Positions 1 through 10,145 are shown, counted from the first letter of the stretch. The stretch is 64,000 nt of DNA from Centrapalus pauciflorus (GCA_020465985.1 JAANYP010000175.1:35737-99736), one strand, 5' to 3'. A program made the numbers and translations. The notes: a model not told the origin generated them from the sequence alone.

Positions 1-59
1 ACAGTTTAATTACCTTTCTTCATAATTAAGTTTCTTAAATTATTTTTTATTTAACTTAA

Positions 60-333
60 TTACTGCGGATAATGTATGTTACGTGTGTTAGTGATCAAAA
101 AGGTCAAGTGGTCTGACAATGTTTCTGACATGGACAACCGTTCCGTTTTCCGTTAACAAACATTTCAAATCAAACCGCCCAAATCTTTTCTCTCTCATAC
201 ACACGACCATTCAAAATCCTATAAATACCACCATACTGTTTCATTTTCGTCTTCCTCATCATTCCCAGAAATTCTCAAGAACCCTAAAATCGACTAAGTG
301 TCTTTTGCTTCCTCAAACCTTCAAATTTCCCAA
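60..333 (+). promoter_or_regulatory. Putative internal promoter and leader of the env-like ORF (A1)
   Basis: A TATAAATA box lies at 220-227, 114 bases before the ORF's ATG at 334. An ACGTGT (G-box/ABRE core) lies at 81-86, CCGTT repeats sit at about 138-155, and a CT-rich stretch (about 241-262) with a CA start dinucleotide lies about 30 bases after the TATA box. The leader contains AACCCTAAAA, close to the plant telo-box. The ATG context (AAATGGC) is a strong plant start. Element A2 has the same elements with exactly the same TATA-to-ATG spacing (61134 to 61248). That this is a working promoter is inference. Confidence 0.55.
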
Positions 334-3300
334 ATGGCTCACAGACCCAATCCCTTTCTGCCAGTTTTCGTTGGTGAGGATGTTGTTAAACATCCTTCTG
401 TCACCACGATGCTGACCCTGAAACCCACCAACTACATAGCAAACCTCACAATCCCAAAAAACTATGTGGGGAAGGGTTACGATCAAATGGTGGAATTCCT
501 GCAAGTTCATCCGTTGAACTATGCCCTGACTGCATCTCCTGGTGTCCTGTACCAGGAAATGGTATACGAGTTCTGGTACACCTGCTCTTACAATCCAAAC
601 ACTAAGGTTATCAGAGGTACTATTCTCAATGGGACTCAAACCATTGAGATTACAGTCGATCTTTTGAGGGAAGTTCTTCATCTTCCAGTGGCTGAGAACT
701 ATGATCTCCCTCAGCCTGAAAATGAGCAAATGGGCAATCTGCTACGCTTCTGTGGTGTGGCAGAACCCAAGGTTGGAGCTACTTTGTACAGGAAAGAGTT
801 ATCACCTACTTACAACTTCTTATTTGCCTCTGTGGCAATGTCGTTCAGCAGCAAGGTTGGTTCCTTTGACCAACTTAGTAGAGATGAAGTGCCGATAGTC
901 CTTCAGCTGGTGGATGGGACTACACTTGACATGGCCAAATGGATCTTCTTGAACATGAGAAACCTGGTACAACAAGAGACAAGACCAGCAGCTGTCAGAT
1001 ATCCCAGGTTCCTGAGTCTCATCTTCTGCCATGTCTGTGGTGAGCATCTATATCACTCTCAACCCCTACTTAAAACTGCTGCATTCCCTGTGATAGGGAA
1101 TAGGGTGTTTCATACTCCTGTACTGGAAAATGAGCCTCCTCTCTCAACACCGATGAGGATGCTGTTGGGTTTAGTGGAAGGACCCTCTGCTGTGAGGGTG
1201 GATCCAGTCACTGCTGCTCCCGGTGGAAAATCCAAAGCCAGGTCTAAGTTGGTAAAAAGGACCTTGGCAGCTGAAGCTGGGCCTGTTAAAAAGAAGGCCA
1301 AAACAGCTCAAGCTGAGTCTGCTCCCTTAGCCTCTGTGGCTGAGGAAGAGCAGATTCCTCACCATGGCTCATTTGTTGAGCCTGAAGCCTTTGTGGCTGG
1401 TGCCTCTGTGGCACAAGAGACTATGGAACAGTCCAGCCCCACTGTTCCTGACCCAGTCTCCCATCCAGTCCAAACAGATCCCCTCTCCTCTCCACAATCA
1501 CCCACTTCATCCATCCGTTATCAAAGAAAATCATTAGCCAAAAAGAAACCAGCCCAGAAAACAATCTCCTCTGTTCCCTCTCAACAGGGTTCAGTTGTAA
1601 AAGAAGCAACCCAAGCTGCCTCTCCTATTTTGGGAGAAGGTTCAGCTCATTTGGAGCCTGCTTCACTCCAGCCTGAGTCACCCTTGCGTCAGCCTAGACC
1701 CTCTGGTTCCTCCCAACAGGAACCAGTTGTACAAATGGAGATACCCACATCAACTATCCCAGCCTCCCAACAGGCTGAGGATATTGAAAGACAGGAGCCC
1801 TCTCCACTCCACACTGAGTCCACACTGTCCCCCACTCATATCTCCTTACACCCTGAGTCTGCACGAGGTGCCCACGCTGCTGATATAGACCAATCAGCAG
1901 CTCAGCCTCAATCTTCTGTTCCCCATGATTCAGCTGTTCAACACCAAACAGCTGCTGAGGGACCACTATCCCAAGCTGATGAACCTCAGGGATCATACCA
2001 TCCCTCTGGTGAGGCTGCTCCCTCAATGCAAATTCCATCCGCAGGTTTCACCACTGCTGATGTTGAAATGCATATTCCATCTCCCAATGATGAGGTGCCT
2101 TTAGACCAAGGCACTGCAGAGGGAACCACCACTGGTCTTCATGAGGGTGCTGCAACACAAGCAGCATCTGAGAGGCCCCAAACATTATCCCCTTCTCCTA
2201 ATGATGCAGCTACAGCCGCTGCTGAAGGACCCCTTGATCCCTCTAACCTGGGCCACCTTACTTTTGCCCAGGCTATGGAACTATTGTCCAAAGCTTCTCT
2301 TCCTTCTCCTTCTCATCCTCAAACACCAGCCTCATCATCATCTTCTCCATCTACTCACTCCAAACAGTCCACCCATACACCACCATCTCCCAAAGACCTG
2401 CCTTTGAAGGATCAGCTTTCATTGCTGACCAACAAAGTTGGTTCTTTGGAACATACCATGCACTCCCTACCATCCATAATCTCAGACTCTGTGTCTGAGC
2501 AGCTCAACGGATTCTTTGATACGTTTAAAGAATCCTTCCCAGTTACTCCACAAGCTGACCACTCTCCACAGCTGCTTGCACTCACTGCACAGCTGCAAAA
2601 TGTAACCAACTCTCTTTCCTCTATCCTCTCCTCACAACAGGACTCTGTGTCCTCTATGACAGCTATTTCTCAACAGCTGTCCTCTCTCCTCACTTCCTGT
2701 AATACTACCATTCCTTCCACATTGGCCAGCCTGAACACTCTTATAGGCTCTCTATCAAATTCTGTGTCATCAAACCTTGCTGATGTGCAAGATTCTCTTG
2801 AACTTCATCTTGCACAGCTCCAAAGTTTGTTGTTCACAGCTTCTGATAGAGACAACATTGTTAATCTGACCACTTTTGCTGATTCCCATTCTTCTTCTCT
2901 TCAAAACTGTCTTTCCCAGCTTGGTGAGGTGAAGGACAACTTGGCTTACTTAGTGAACAGCCTTGTTGGTCCTAAACCTCCCAAACCTGCTGGCAAGCCT
3001 GCTGACTTTGTGTCTTCAGGCAGACCATGGGTTGAAGTCGCTGCATCATCTCCTTCAAAGGGGGAGAAATCATCTGCCTCGAAGACTAAGTCTAAGGGGG
3101 AGAAGATTCCTTCTCCTAAGGAGATACCAGTGTCTGCAACCCAAACTGATCAACCAGCAGAAACAGGTGCAGCTGAAGGTGCTTCCCAAGCTGCTATGCC
3201 TACTCAGGCTGACTCTCCAAACCCTGCTCAGTCTAAGGGGGAGGAAGTCATTCCTGAGGACAGGCCTAGCAGCAAAAGGAGGCACCTTATTCTTTCAGAG

Positions 3301-4494
3301 GAAGAAGAAGAAGAAGAAGAAAGTATTCCTGAAGCTGCTGTCCCTAAAGCAGCAGCTAAAGGAAAAGAAAAGGCAGCGGTGGATCCTATTGAGCAGAAAC
3401 AGGCAGAAACTCAGTTTCACAAAGCCAGAGCCAAAGAGATGGGCCTCCCTATGCACAAATACTTTGAGTTTAGGGAAGAACAACTTAAGGCTCTGGAAGA
3501 GTTAAGAAAAGAAGAACAATCTGCCAAAGCTGCTAAGTCTCTTGCCCTCCAAGAAGCAAAGAAAATAAAAATGTCTACCTTGGAGGTGCAAAAGAAAATA
3601 ATGGAAGCTGCCAAGAAATCAGCAGGAGAAAAAGGGAAGGAAGTGGAAAAAGGTACTCAGGTCTCAGTGACCAAATCAAAAGTACCTTCTGCCAGAGCCA
3701 AATTCCACTTTGACAACTTGGCCAAAAAGAAATTTAATGATGTTGCTACTAGAAGGCTGGCCAAGGAAGCTATTGTCAAAGCTGTTCCCATTGCAAGAAA
3801 AGGCACACAGTGGAAACTTCAGATCACAAGGATGGGTGCAACAGGCCCTGAATTGGAATCATATGATCACGCTGATGTGGCCCAAATGGGTTACAGGGAA
3901 TGGGTGGAACTGGCAGTTGCCCTGAGCCAGTCTAAGTCAGAAACGGCTAAGACTATCAGGGCATACATAAAGAAGCTGATGGAGAGAGTGAGTGAGTTGG
4001 GCCTGATCCCTAAAGAAGTCAAAGAGGGTGTCTCTGTGACAACCCCTAAAATCAAGGCCAGAAGGAAAAAGAGAGATTCAGAGCTGGAAGAACTCCTTAT
4101 GATGATTGAACAAGGAGATTATGCTGTGGAAATCAAAGGAGTTGACCACAGCTTGCCTGAAGGAGTTGAATTTGAAGATGGCAAAGTGATTGAAGAGCCT
4201 GAGTTAGGGGCATTTTTTGTAGATCCCCTATCCCAGAAGAAATGTTTTCAAAGAGCTTCTGACCTTCACAAAGTTGGTCTTAAGCAGCTTGCAGCCTTCA
4301 GGATTGCCACATCCTTCAGTCAGTCCAGCCAATGGAGAGCAGCTGTCTGGGAAGAGCTGAAAGGTTTTTATGACAGAGGTGAGCTCCAAAGTTCTAACTT
4401 TATGTTTCTTACAGCTGAACTTGAAGAACATGAAGAAACAAGGGAAGAACTTGTAAAAAGATTCAAAGAAGGGATGCCACCTCCTGTCGAATAA
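334..4494 (+). CDS. Env-like (third) ORF of Sirevirus A1, intact
   Basis: A single uninterrupted ORF of 1386 codons lies between the pol spacer and the 3' LTR, the position of the env-like ORF of Sireviruses. I chose the ATG at 334; the frame is open for 12 codons upstream, but that begins with GTG. Residues about 1-290 form a globular, conserved-looking module also found in the C-family elements. About 290-700 is low-complexity, rich in Pro, Ser, Gln, Glu and Thr. About 700-870 is Leu/Ser-rich and likely coiled coil. A run of acidic residues lies near 1000, followed by a Lys/Glu-rich coiled coil to about 1110 and a basic C-terminal domain. I see no signal peptide and no membrane segment, so it does not look like a classical envelope protein. 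Its biochemical role is unknown. The copy in A2 is broken by stops and deletions, so this one is probably young or was constrained. Confidence 0.85.
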   Translation: MAHRPNPFLPVFVGEDVVKHPSVTTMLTLKPTNYIANLTIPKNYVGKGYDQMVEFLQVHPLNYALTASPGVLYQEMVYEFWYTCSYNPNTKVIRGTILNGTQTIEITVDLLREVLHLPVAENYDLPQPENEQMGNLLRFCGVAEPKVGATLYRKELSPTYNFLFASVAMSFSSKVGSFDQLSRDEVPIVLQLVDGTTLDMAKWIFLNMRNLVQQETRPAAVRYPRFLSLIFCHVCGEHLYHSQPLLKTAAFPVIGNRVFHTPVLENEPPLSTPMRMLLGLVEGPSAVRVDPVTAAPGGKSKARSKLVKRTLAAEAGPVKKKAKTAQAESAPLASVAEEEQIPHHGSFVEPEAFVAGASVAQETMEQSSPTVPDPVSHPVQTDPLSSPQSPTSSIRYQRKSLAKKKPAQKTISSVPSQQGSVVKEATQAASPILGEGSAHLEPASLQPESPLRQPRPSGSSQQEPVVQMEIPTSTIPASQQAEDIERQEPSPLHTESTLSPTHISLHPESARGAHAADIDQSAAQPQSSVPHDSAVQHQTAAEGPLSQADEPQGSYHPSGEAAPSMQIPSAGFTTADVEMHIPSPNDEVPLDQGTAEGTTTGLHEGAATQAASERPQTLSPSPNDAATAAAEGPLDPSNLGHLTFAQAMELLSKASLPSPSHPQTPASSSSSPSTHSKQSTHTPPSPKDLPLKDQLSLLTNKVGSLEHTMHSLPSIISDSVSEQLNGFFDTFKESFPVTPQADHSPQLLALTAQLQNVTNSLSSILSSQQDSVSSMTAISQQLSSLLTSCNTTIPSTLASLNTLIGSLSNSVSSNLADVQDSLELHLAQLQSLLFTASDRDNIVNLTTFADSHSSSLQNCLSQLGEVKDNLAYLVNSLVGPKPPKPAGKPADFVSSGRPWVEVAASSPSKGEKSSASKTKSKGEKIPSPKEIPVSATQTDQPAETGAAEGASQAAMPTQADSPNPAQSKGEEVIPEDRPSSKRRHLILSEEEEEEEESIPEAAVPKAAAKGKEKAAVDPIEQKQAETQFHKARAKEMGLPMHKYFEFREEQLKALEELRKEEQSAKAAKSLALQEAKKIKMSTLEVQKKIMEAAKKSAGEKGKEVEKGTQVSVTKSKVPSARAKFHFDNLAKKKFNDVATRRLAKEAIVKAVPIARKGTQWKLQITRMGATGPELESYDHADVAQMGYREWVELAVALSQSKSETAKTIRAYIKKLMERVSELGLIPKEVKEGVSVTTPKIKARRKKRDSELEELLMMIEQGDYAVEIKGVDHSLPEGVEFEDGKVIEEPELGAFFVDPLSQKKCFQRASDLHKVGLKQLAAFRIATSFSQSSQWRAAVWEELKGFYDRGELQSSNFMFLTAELEEHEETREELVKRFKEGMPPPVE

Positions 4495-4861
4495 AGTCAA
4501 CCTGCCATCTGGGTAGGTGAAGAATGGAAGCTGTCCATTAGTTGGACAGGCTTGCCATTATCTGCTCCCGTCTCAAACAGTCCAAATCTTGTACATTAGT
4601 TGTACATTCTGTACATTAGTTGTACATTTTTACATAAGTTGTAATTTTTGTTTTTACATTAGTTGTAAAATACTTTAGTACATTAGTTGTACTCTTGTAA
4701 GAACATGTGTTGTTCTAGGATAGTCAAGAATCAGTGTATATATAAACTGATCTTTTACTTTACTGCAATGTTGTAATTTTATTTCAGCAAATGTACTGTA
4801 AAAATATATAGTGATTTTTGACAAGACCAGCTTGAACTGGTTATTGCAAATAGGGGGAGAT
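4495..4861 (+). other. 3' untranslated region and polypurine tract of A1
   Basis: No ORF is present. The stretch carries the UGUA-rich repeat array described separately and ends in the polypurine tract AATAGGGGGAGAT (about 4848-4861) directly before the LTR's TGTTAGGCAC. A polypurine tract here is what primes plus-strand DNA synthesis in LTR retrotransposons. Confidence 0.8.
4591..4692 (+). repeat. Five-copy array of a self-complementary 13-mer
   Basis: TACATTAGTTGTA or a one-base variant occurs five times: 4592-4604, 4612-4624, 4630-4642, 4655-4667 and 4679-4691. Each copy begins TACA and ends TGTA, so each can pair with itself, and each transcript copy contains UGUA. UGUA is the core of plant far-upstream polyadenylation elements and of Pumilio sites. 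A role in 3'-end formation is inference. Confidence 0.75.
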
Positions 4862-5970
4862 TGTTAGGCACAAAAAGGCCTCAGTCAAACCTGCTCTACA
4901 TCTGAGGGGGAGATTTTATAATCAAACCTGTTGATGCATTTGAAGGTTAAATTTAAGGCCTGTTTTATGCCTTATTGAAACCTGAAAATGATTTGCAATA
5001 TCAGTCTAAAGCTGTTCTGATCGTTGCATGTGTTGCAACCAAGACAGTTTGTCCAAGCTGATCAGTCTGCTGATCAGGCTGGACATAAACTGTCTACGCT
5101 GCTCTACACTGTTGAGCAGCTTGGGCATTTTTAAAGTGTTCTGTTCTTTGTGAACAGAACCTGTTCTTTGTGAACAGGCTAAACACTTTATGGAATTTGT
5201 TTCCAAGTCATCATGTATTGTTTTTAACTACCAGATCAGTTTACACAGTTGAAGACAAAGTGGAAAGCAGAACCGCTCAGCCTGCCCAAGCTGTTCTGTC
5301 ACATGAAGACAAACGGATATTTGAAAAAGGGTGACAGACCTTTTTCTTATATCAAAATAGGCCTTTACAAGGAAGAAAAACGCAAAGTTGACATTCCTAA
5401 AATGGTTAAAGGCAATGCAACAGTAGAAAGTAAAAAGACAAAAGATTTGCACGTCTGCTTTTCAGAAAAGTGCAGAAAAGCTCTATTGTCTTTTCAAACA
5501 AGACTTCTACTTTTTCGTTCTGTCCAATGAAGATGTTTCTCTTAGATCCTCTGTGTGAGTATAAAAGGAAGCTTCTAAGGTCAGAAAGAAGGTGAAGAAA
5601 GCTAAGTGCTTAAACCAAGAGTGAACGTGCAAGTGTGATATTCATGCAAGCATAGTCTTCTGTAAACAAGCTTCTGTGTGACTAAGCTGTTTACAAAAGC
5701 CGTTCCTTAAAGTCTTGTAAAATACAGTGAGTGCATCTTAGTGAGTGTGTTCATTGTAATCTAGTTTGAGTGTGTCTTAGACTAGAAAACCATACTGTTG
5801 TATTCTGTCATCTCAGCTTGAACTATTCCGCATTCAAGCTTGTTTGTAATTAACATTTGTTGATAATACATACAAACATTGAGAAAAAGAGTGTGTAGTT
5901 TTTAAATACTGTATTCACCCCCCCTCTACAGTTTATTACTATATACTTTGGGAACCTTTCGGGACCTACA
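4862..5970 (+). repeat. 3' LTR of Sirevirus A1
   Basis: The LTR is 1109 bp, starts TGTTAGGCAC directly after the polypurine tract and ends CCTACA. It aligns along its length with the A2 5' LTR at 43524-44618. A CCAAT box (5523-5527) and TATAAAA (5560-5566) mark the U3 promoter. The U3 half is packed with inverted repeats. The end is followed by sequence of another element rather than by a primer binding site, which makes this the 3' LTR. Confidence 0.92.
5043..5188 (+). repeat. Palindrome cluster in the U3 of the A-family LTR
   Basis: Nested inverted repeats: GACAGTTTGTCC (5043) pairs with GGACATAAACTGTC (5081-5094) around two CTGATCAG palindromes (5058, 5070). GCTGCTC (5098) pairs with GAGCAGC (5114). 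AAGTGTT (5134) pairs with AACACTT (5182) around two direct copies of CTGTTC-TTTGT-GAACAG (5141, 5161). Palindrome clusters upstream of TATA are a reported hallmark of Sirevirus LTRs. Confidence 0.8.
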
Positions 5971-5975
5971 CACAC

Positions 5976-7407
5976 TGACCGACAGCCAAAGCCTTCTACA
6001 ACTAAAAGCTCAAGTTGATGTCCAGACAGTCCAAATACTTCAACTAACAGGGGGCGTTCAAGAATTACAATAGCATAATGCAAGTTTGGATCAGCTAATG
6101 GCTAACCAACAACAGAGAATTGCCACCCTTGAGGCCCTTTTGGAGAAGCTGCTGAAAGATCGTGCAGCTCAGGGGGAGAGTTGTAGAGATGACGAGTTGA
6201 GGAAAAGTCAGAGGGACGATGAAGAAGACGACCCTAGTGCGAGAAAAGACAGTAAGCTAGCAGATCTTTCTAAACAACAAACTGCTCAGCTTGCTGATCC
6301 GCAGGGGGAGCCTGAATCATCGGCCACTGACAAGGGAAAAGGCAAGACTCCTGAAGCTACATAGATTATTGAAGAAGAAATGGTAGGAGCCTTGACCGGT
6401 TTCGAAGAAGAATGGTTAAGGTTTGACTTTGAAGACTATCTAGATCAGGAAGATCTTGAGGAAGGCGAGTTTATTCCTGAGGATGTAGCTGATTGAAAGT
6501 CTGACGATGAGATAGTAGGGGACATAGATGGTGAAGGTGATGAAGTGATTATACAGAAGCAACCTGTCATGGAGATGTATGTAAATGAAGATCAAAATGC
6601 GATAGCCCTGGATTTGCTGAGATCGGGATATACTGATGAATCAGAATCTGATTTACCAGATAGGGAGCTTTCAAAGGCAGAAAAAAGGAGATTGTGGTTT
6701 ATGAAAGAAGAAAAGAAGACTGACTTGGCAGTGAAGAAGAAGTTGAGGCTGCAAACTCCAGGAAAGTTAACAGGAGGAATTCTTAGCTGGTTCTACAATA
6801 AGGAACTGTAGCTTTTCATTCTAAAAAGAAGAGACGGGCTTCAGTACTTGAGAAGAAGGCTCAAAGACTTCAACTCGTTGCCTAACTGTGAGGTAAAGGT
6901 GTTGGCCTGGAAGGATCTCATAACCTAGGAGACGATCCCTATGCTGAAGTGATTTCAAAGATTATCAGAAGGGAAGGTCGGTCTGGAAGGTTTGAAAGAA
7001 TGACACCAAGGGTAGGGAAAAGGGTCATGGACGAAACCAGAATAAATCCTTTAATTGGAAGGCCATGGATCAAAATGTACTTCAAACCCGTTAAGTGCGT
7101 TAAGAAAGTCCCATTAAAGAGTATGCTACAAGATGTTTTGAGTAACTTGAAGTGGTGGTACGTTGATAATGAGACAGCTAAGGCAGAAATGGAGGATAAT
7201 GATGAGAATGTCATTTTGAAAGTATATGATCCCCTGCATCTAGTAAAGCTTTCTCAGGCTGACTTGCAGAAGCTTCATGAGCAGCCTATTTACATTCATG
7301 AAGGTTGGAGCTTAGAAGGCAAGAAATACCATAGAGTGGTTAAAGTTTGCGTTCAGCAGGGTTTGCATGCAGGTAGTAATTTAAATAGGCCTAGTTCTAT
7401 AGATCAA
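5976..7407 (+). pseudogene. Env-like ORF of Sirevirus D, 3' part, broken
   Basis: The coding sequence resumes right after A1. It first shows a coiled-coil-like stretch (MDQLMANQQQ...LLEKLLKD from 6086), then an acidic segment containing EEGEFIPEDVAD, then a basic C-terminal domain (from 6949) with GKRVMDETRINPLIGRPW and NLKWWYVDNET. All three segments have counterparts in C1 and C3. In-frame stops occur at 6362 and 6494 and after 6808. The C-terminal domain lies in another frame, so at least one indel occurred near 6930. The N-terminal module is missing on this side of the A1 insertion. It is not functional as it stands; the molecular function of this ORF is unknown. Confidence 0.8.
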
Positions 7408-7442
7408 TGAATATCAACTAGAAGTTATCGTCAAGGGAGAGT

Positions 7443-8052
7443 CTGTTGGTACACCCAGTGTGACGACAGCATTCTAGTTTTGTAATAGATAGTCATTTGT
7501 AATAGATAGGGCCTTATTAATACAATCATGAATGTTTGTTCATATTTATGTCTTAAGTTCATGATTGTGTATTGTGATCCATATTTCCATGTTATGTTCA
7601 TGGTTATGAGAATAAGTTCATGAGGCATGAACTTATGGTGATAAGTTCATGAGGTATGAACTTATAAAAATAAGTTCACGCAGTACGAACTTAGGGCTCA
7701 TAAGTTCGTACAAACTTAGCCCTGTTAAGTTTGTACGAACTTATCTGCATGGGCTTGAACATTGGGCTTGGGTCATGCACGAACTTAAAGGTTATATCAT
7801 GAACTTATGTGTGTTATTTCAAAAGACTTCAGAAAACAGCTTTTAGATTTGTGTGTGTGAGATACAAGGTGAATTTAGAGAGTTTCATAGCATTCAAACG
7901 GAGCAATACATCGTGTGGGGTTGATTCTTGTATGGCTAGCATCGTTTTAGGCTCCGTGTTTCCATATGATCGATCCGTTAGCGTTAAACAAAGATTCTGC
8001 ACTCATTTGATGATGTCACGCCTTGATAGATCCGTAGAGGGTGGACCTTACA
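7443..8052 (+). repeat. 3' LTR of Sirevirus D
   Basis: It starts TGTTGGTACACCC and ends GGACCTTACA. The first 30 bases (through GACGACAGCA) and the end match the minus-strand LTRs of C1 and C3, which places all three in one lineage. It contains the hairpin array at 7612-7743. Confidence 0.87.
7612..7743 (+). repeat. Array of five AAGTTC...GAACTT hairpins
   Basis: ATAAGTTCATG (7612-7622) and CATGAACTTAT (7626-7636) form a perfect 11-bp stem with a three-base loop. A 10-bp version follows at 7641-7665, a TAAGTTC/GAACTTA pair at 7671-7693, and near-perfect 18-bp palindromes lie at 7701-7718 and 7726-7743. The last two are bracketed by AGGGCT and AGCCCT. Confidence 0.85.
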
Positions 8053-8846
8053 TAGCAGCAAACCATGACATACTCAGATAGTACCAAAATCTGCTCAACA
8101 TTTCGGGTGGCCACTAATGTACACGCAAAAGTAGAGTACCGAACATTGCTCATAGTTCGGTGAACTTCCAGATCTAAGCCAGCTTCAAACAGATCAATCT
8201 TTCTTTCACATGATCAATCAAATTGGGTGCGAACAGACTCAATCGAGTGAACTCGACCACATATTGGGAAACCATCTTTGTTTCCTTAGTTAACCCCATG
8301 AACTTAGCCTCCAATCAATGTCGTTTTTCAGAAGGACAGTATTGCTGAGTAAATGCTTACTTGAATTTTTTCCCAAGTCGTGACAAAAACTTTCTCCAGT
8401 GTAAGTTCGTTCACCATCGTATCCCATAACATTACAACATCCTTAGCAAGCATTGTAGCAGTATACCGAACCATGTCCTTCGTAGCACAATCGCTGATTA
8501 AGATTGTTCGCTCAGTGGATGTAATCCATTCAGGTGTAGTTACTACATCCCTAGTACCATCAAACTTTATAGCTCCGTTTCCCTTGAAATCTTTGAACCT
8601 ACAACCCTTGGCTTTACTAGAATAACCAATGTTGTCTTCCTCATCACCCTGGTCACCATGAGGGTTTTCTTTGTCTTTTCTCTTATCAGGCCTATGCTTA
8701 GCCTCGGCCTCATCCCCAACCCTATGATGTTCCCTAAATGACTGTGTTTGGTCAAGCATCATCTTGGCTTGACGCTCATTGTTTTGTTTCATCATGCTTT
8801 GCATCAATTAGAACAATTGTTATGGAGTTAAATATTCTCTAGTCAT
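8053..8846 (-). pseudogene. Gag fragment of chromovirus E (Ty3/gypsy)
   Basis: The minus-strand frame ending at 8328 carries a Gln/Met-rich start, a charged linker (KRKDKENPHGD) and a CRFKDFKGNGAIKFDG motif. The motif corresponds to CKFKDFKASGALNFEG in the intact-looking Gag of H. The likely original ATG is at 8844-8846, but two Gln codons shortly after it now read TAA, so only an internal Met at 8807 starts an open stretch. Downstream sequence to 8053 is still gag-like but frameshifted and ends where Sirevirus D inserted. Protease and pol are not in the window. Confidence 0.72.
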
Positions 8847-9044
8847 GTTCTGAAATATAACATATGATATTCAGAACATAATCCTATACAGATATGTACA
8901 TTTACCCTTTAATCCCCATGATTCATGTTTATCCTATCTTATTTCAGATCATTTCCTAGGAGTTCATTCTAATATCATAACCTGTGTTTGAGACCAAGTC
9001 CTTGCGGATACTTGCGACCTCAAACCAATGCTCTGATACCAAAC
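8847..9044 (-). other. Leader and primer binding site of element E
   Basis: The untranslated leader lies between gag and LTR. GCTCTGATACCA at 9030-9041 is, on the minus strand, TGGTATCAGAGC, the 3' end complement of initiator tRNA-Met and the usual primer site of these elements. It is three bases from the LTR edge at 9045. Confidence 0.85.
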
Positions 9045-10093
<1,049 letters not shown>

Positions 10094-10145
10094 TTTACTA
10101 CTTAATAAAGCATTTAGACTAAAAACAACTATTACTGCATAAGGT

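Larger units (their letters stand above)
1..5970 (+). mobile_element. Sirevirus (Ty1/copia) A1, 3' portion
   Basis: The window opens inside the spacer between pol and the extra ORF of a plus-strand Sirevirus. Bases 1 onward match the spacer at about 60912 in element A2, and the following ORF, polypurine tract and 3' LTR (4862-5970) match the same family. Gag and pol lie to the left of the window. The element ends with ...CCTACA at 5970. The next five bases, CACAC, would be one copy of the target-site duplication, but the other copy is outside the window. Sequence to the right is the env-like ORF of another Sirevirus (D), so A1 is nested in D. Confidence 0.9.
5971..8052 (+). mobile_element. 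Sirevirus D, 3' portion
   Basis: It holds the 3' two-thirds of an env-like ORF, a polypurine tract (CAAGGGAGAG, about 7430-7442) and a 610-bp 3' LTR (7443-8052). It is related to the minus-strand C1 and C3 elements and is interrupted on the left by A1. The right flank is the gag region of chromovirus E. The five bases after the LTR are TAGCA. The 5' part lies beyond the window. Confidence 0.85.

Noticed and set aside
298..333. Upstream start of the A1 env-like ORF
   Set aside because: The first codon is GTG; the ATG at 334 has a strong plant context and is conserved in A2 at 61248.
1110..3614. Antisense ORFs opposite the A1 env-like gene
   Set aside because: They mirror codon bias and low-complexity sequence of the sense ORF and have no start context or homology.
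334..4494. True envelope glycoprotein
   Set aside because: No signal peptide, membrane anchor or cleavage region is visible; the composition is hydrophilic with coiled coils.
7612..7743. CRISPR-like array
   Set aside because: The units are hairpins of varying sequence without constant repeats or unique spacers, inside a plant LTR.
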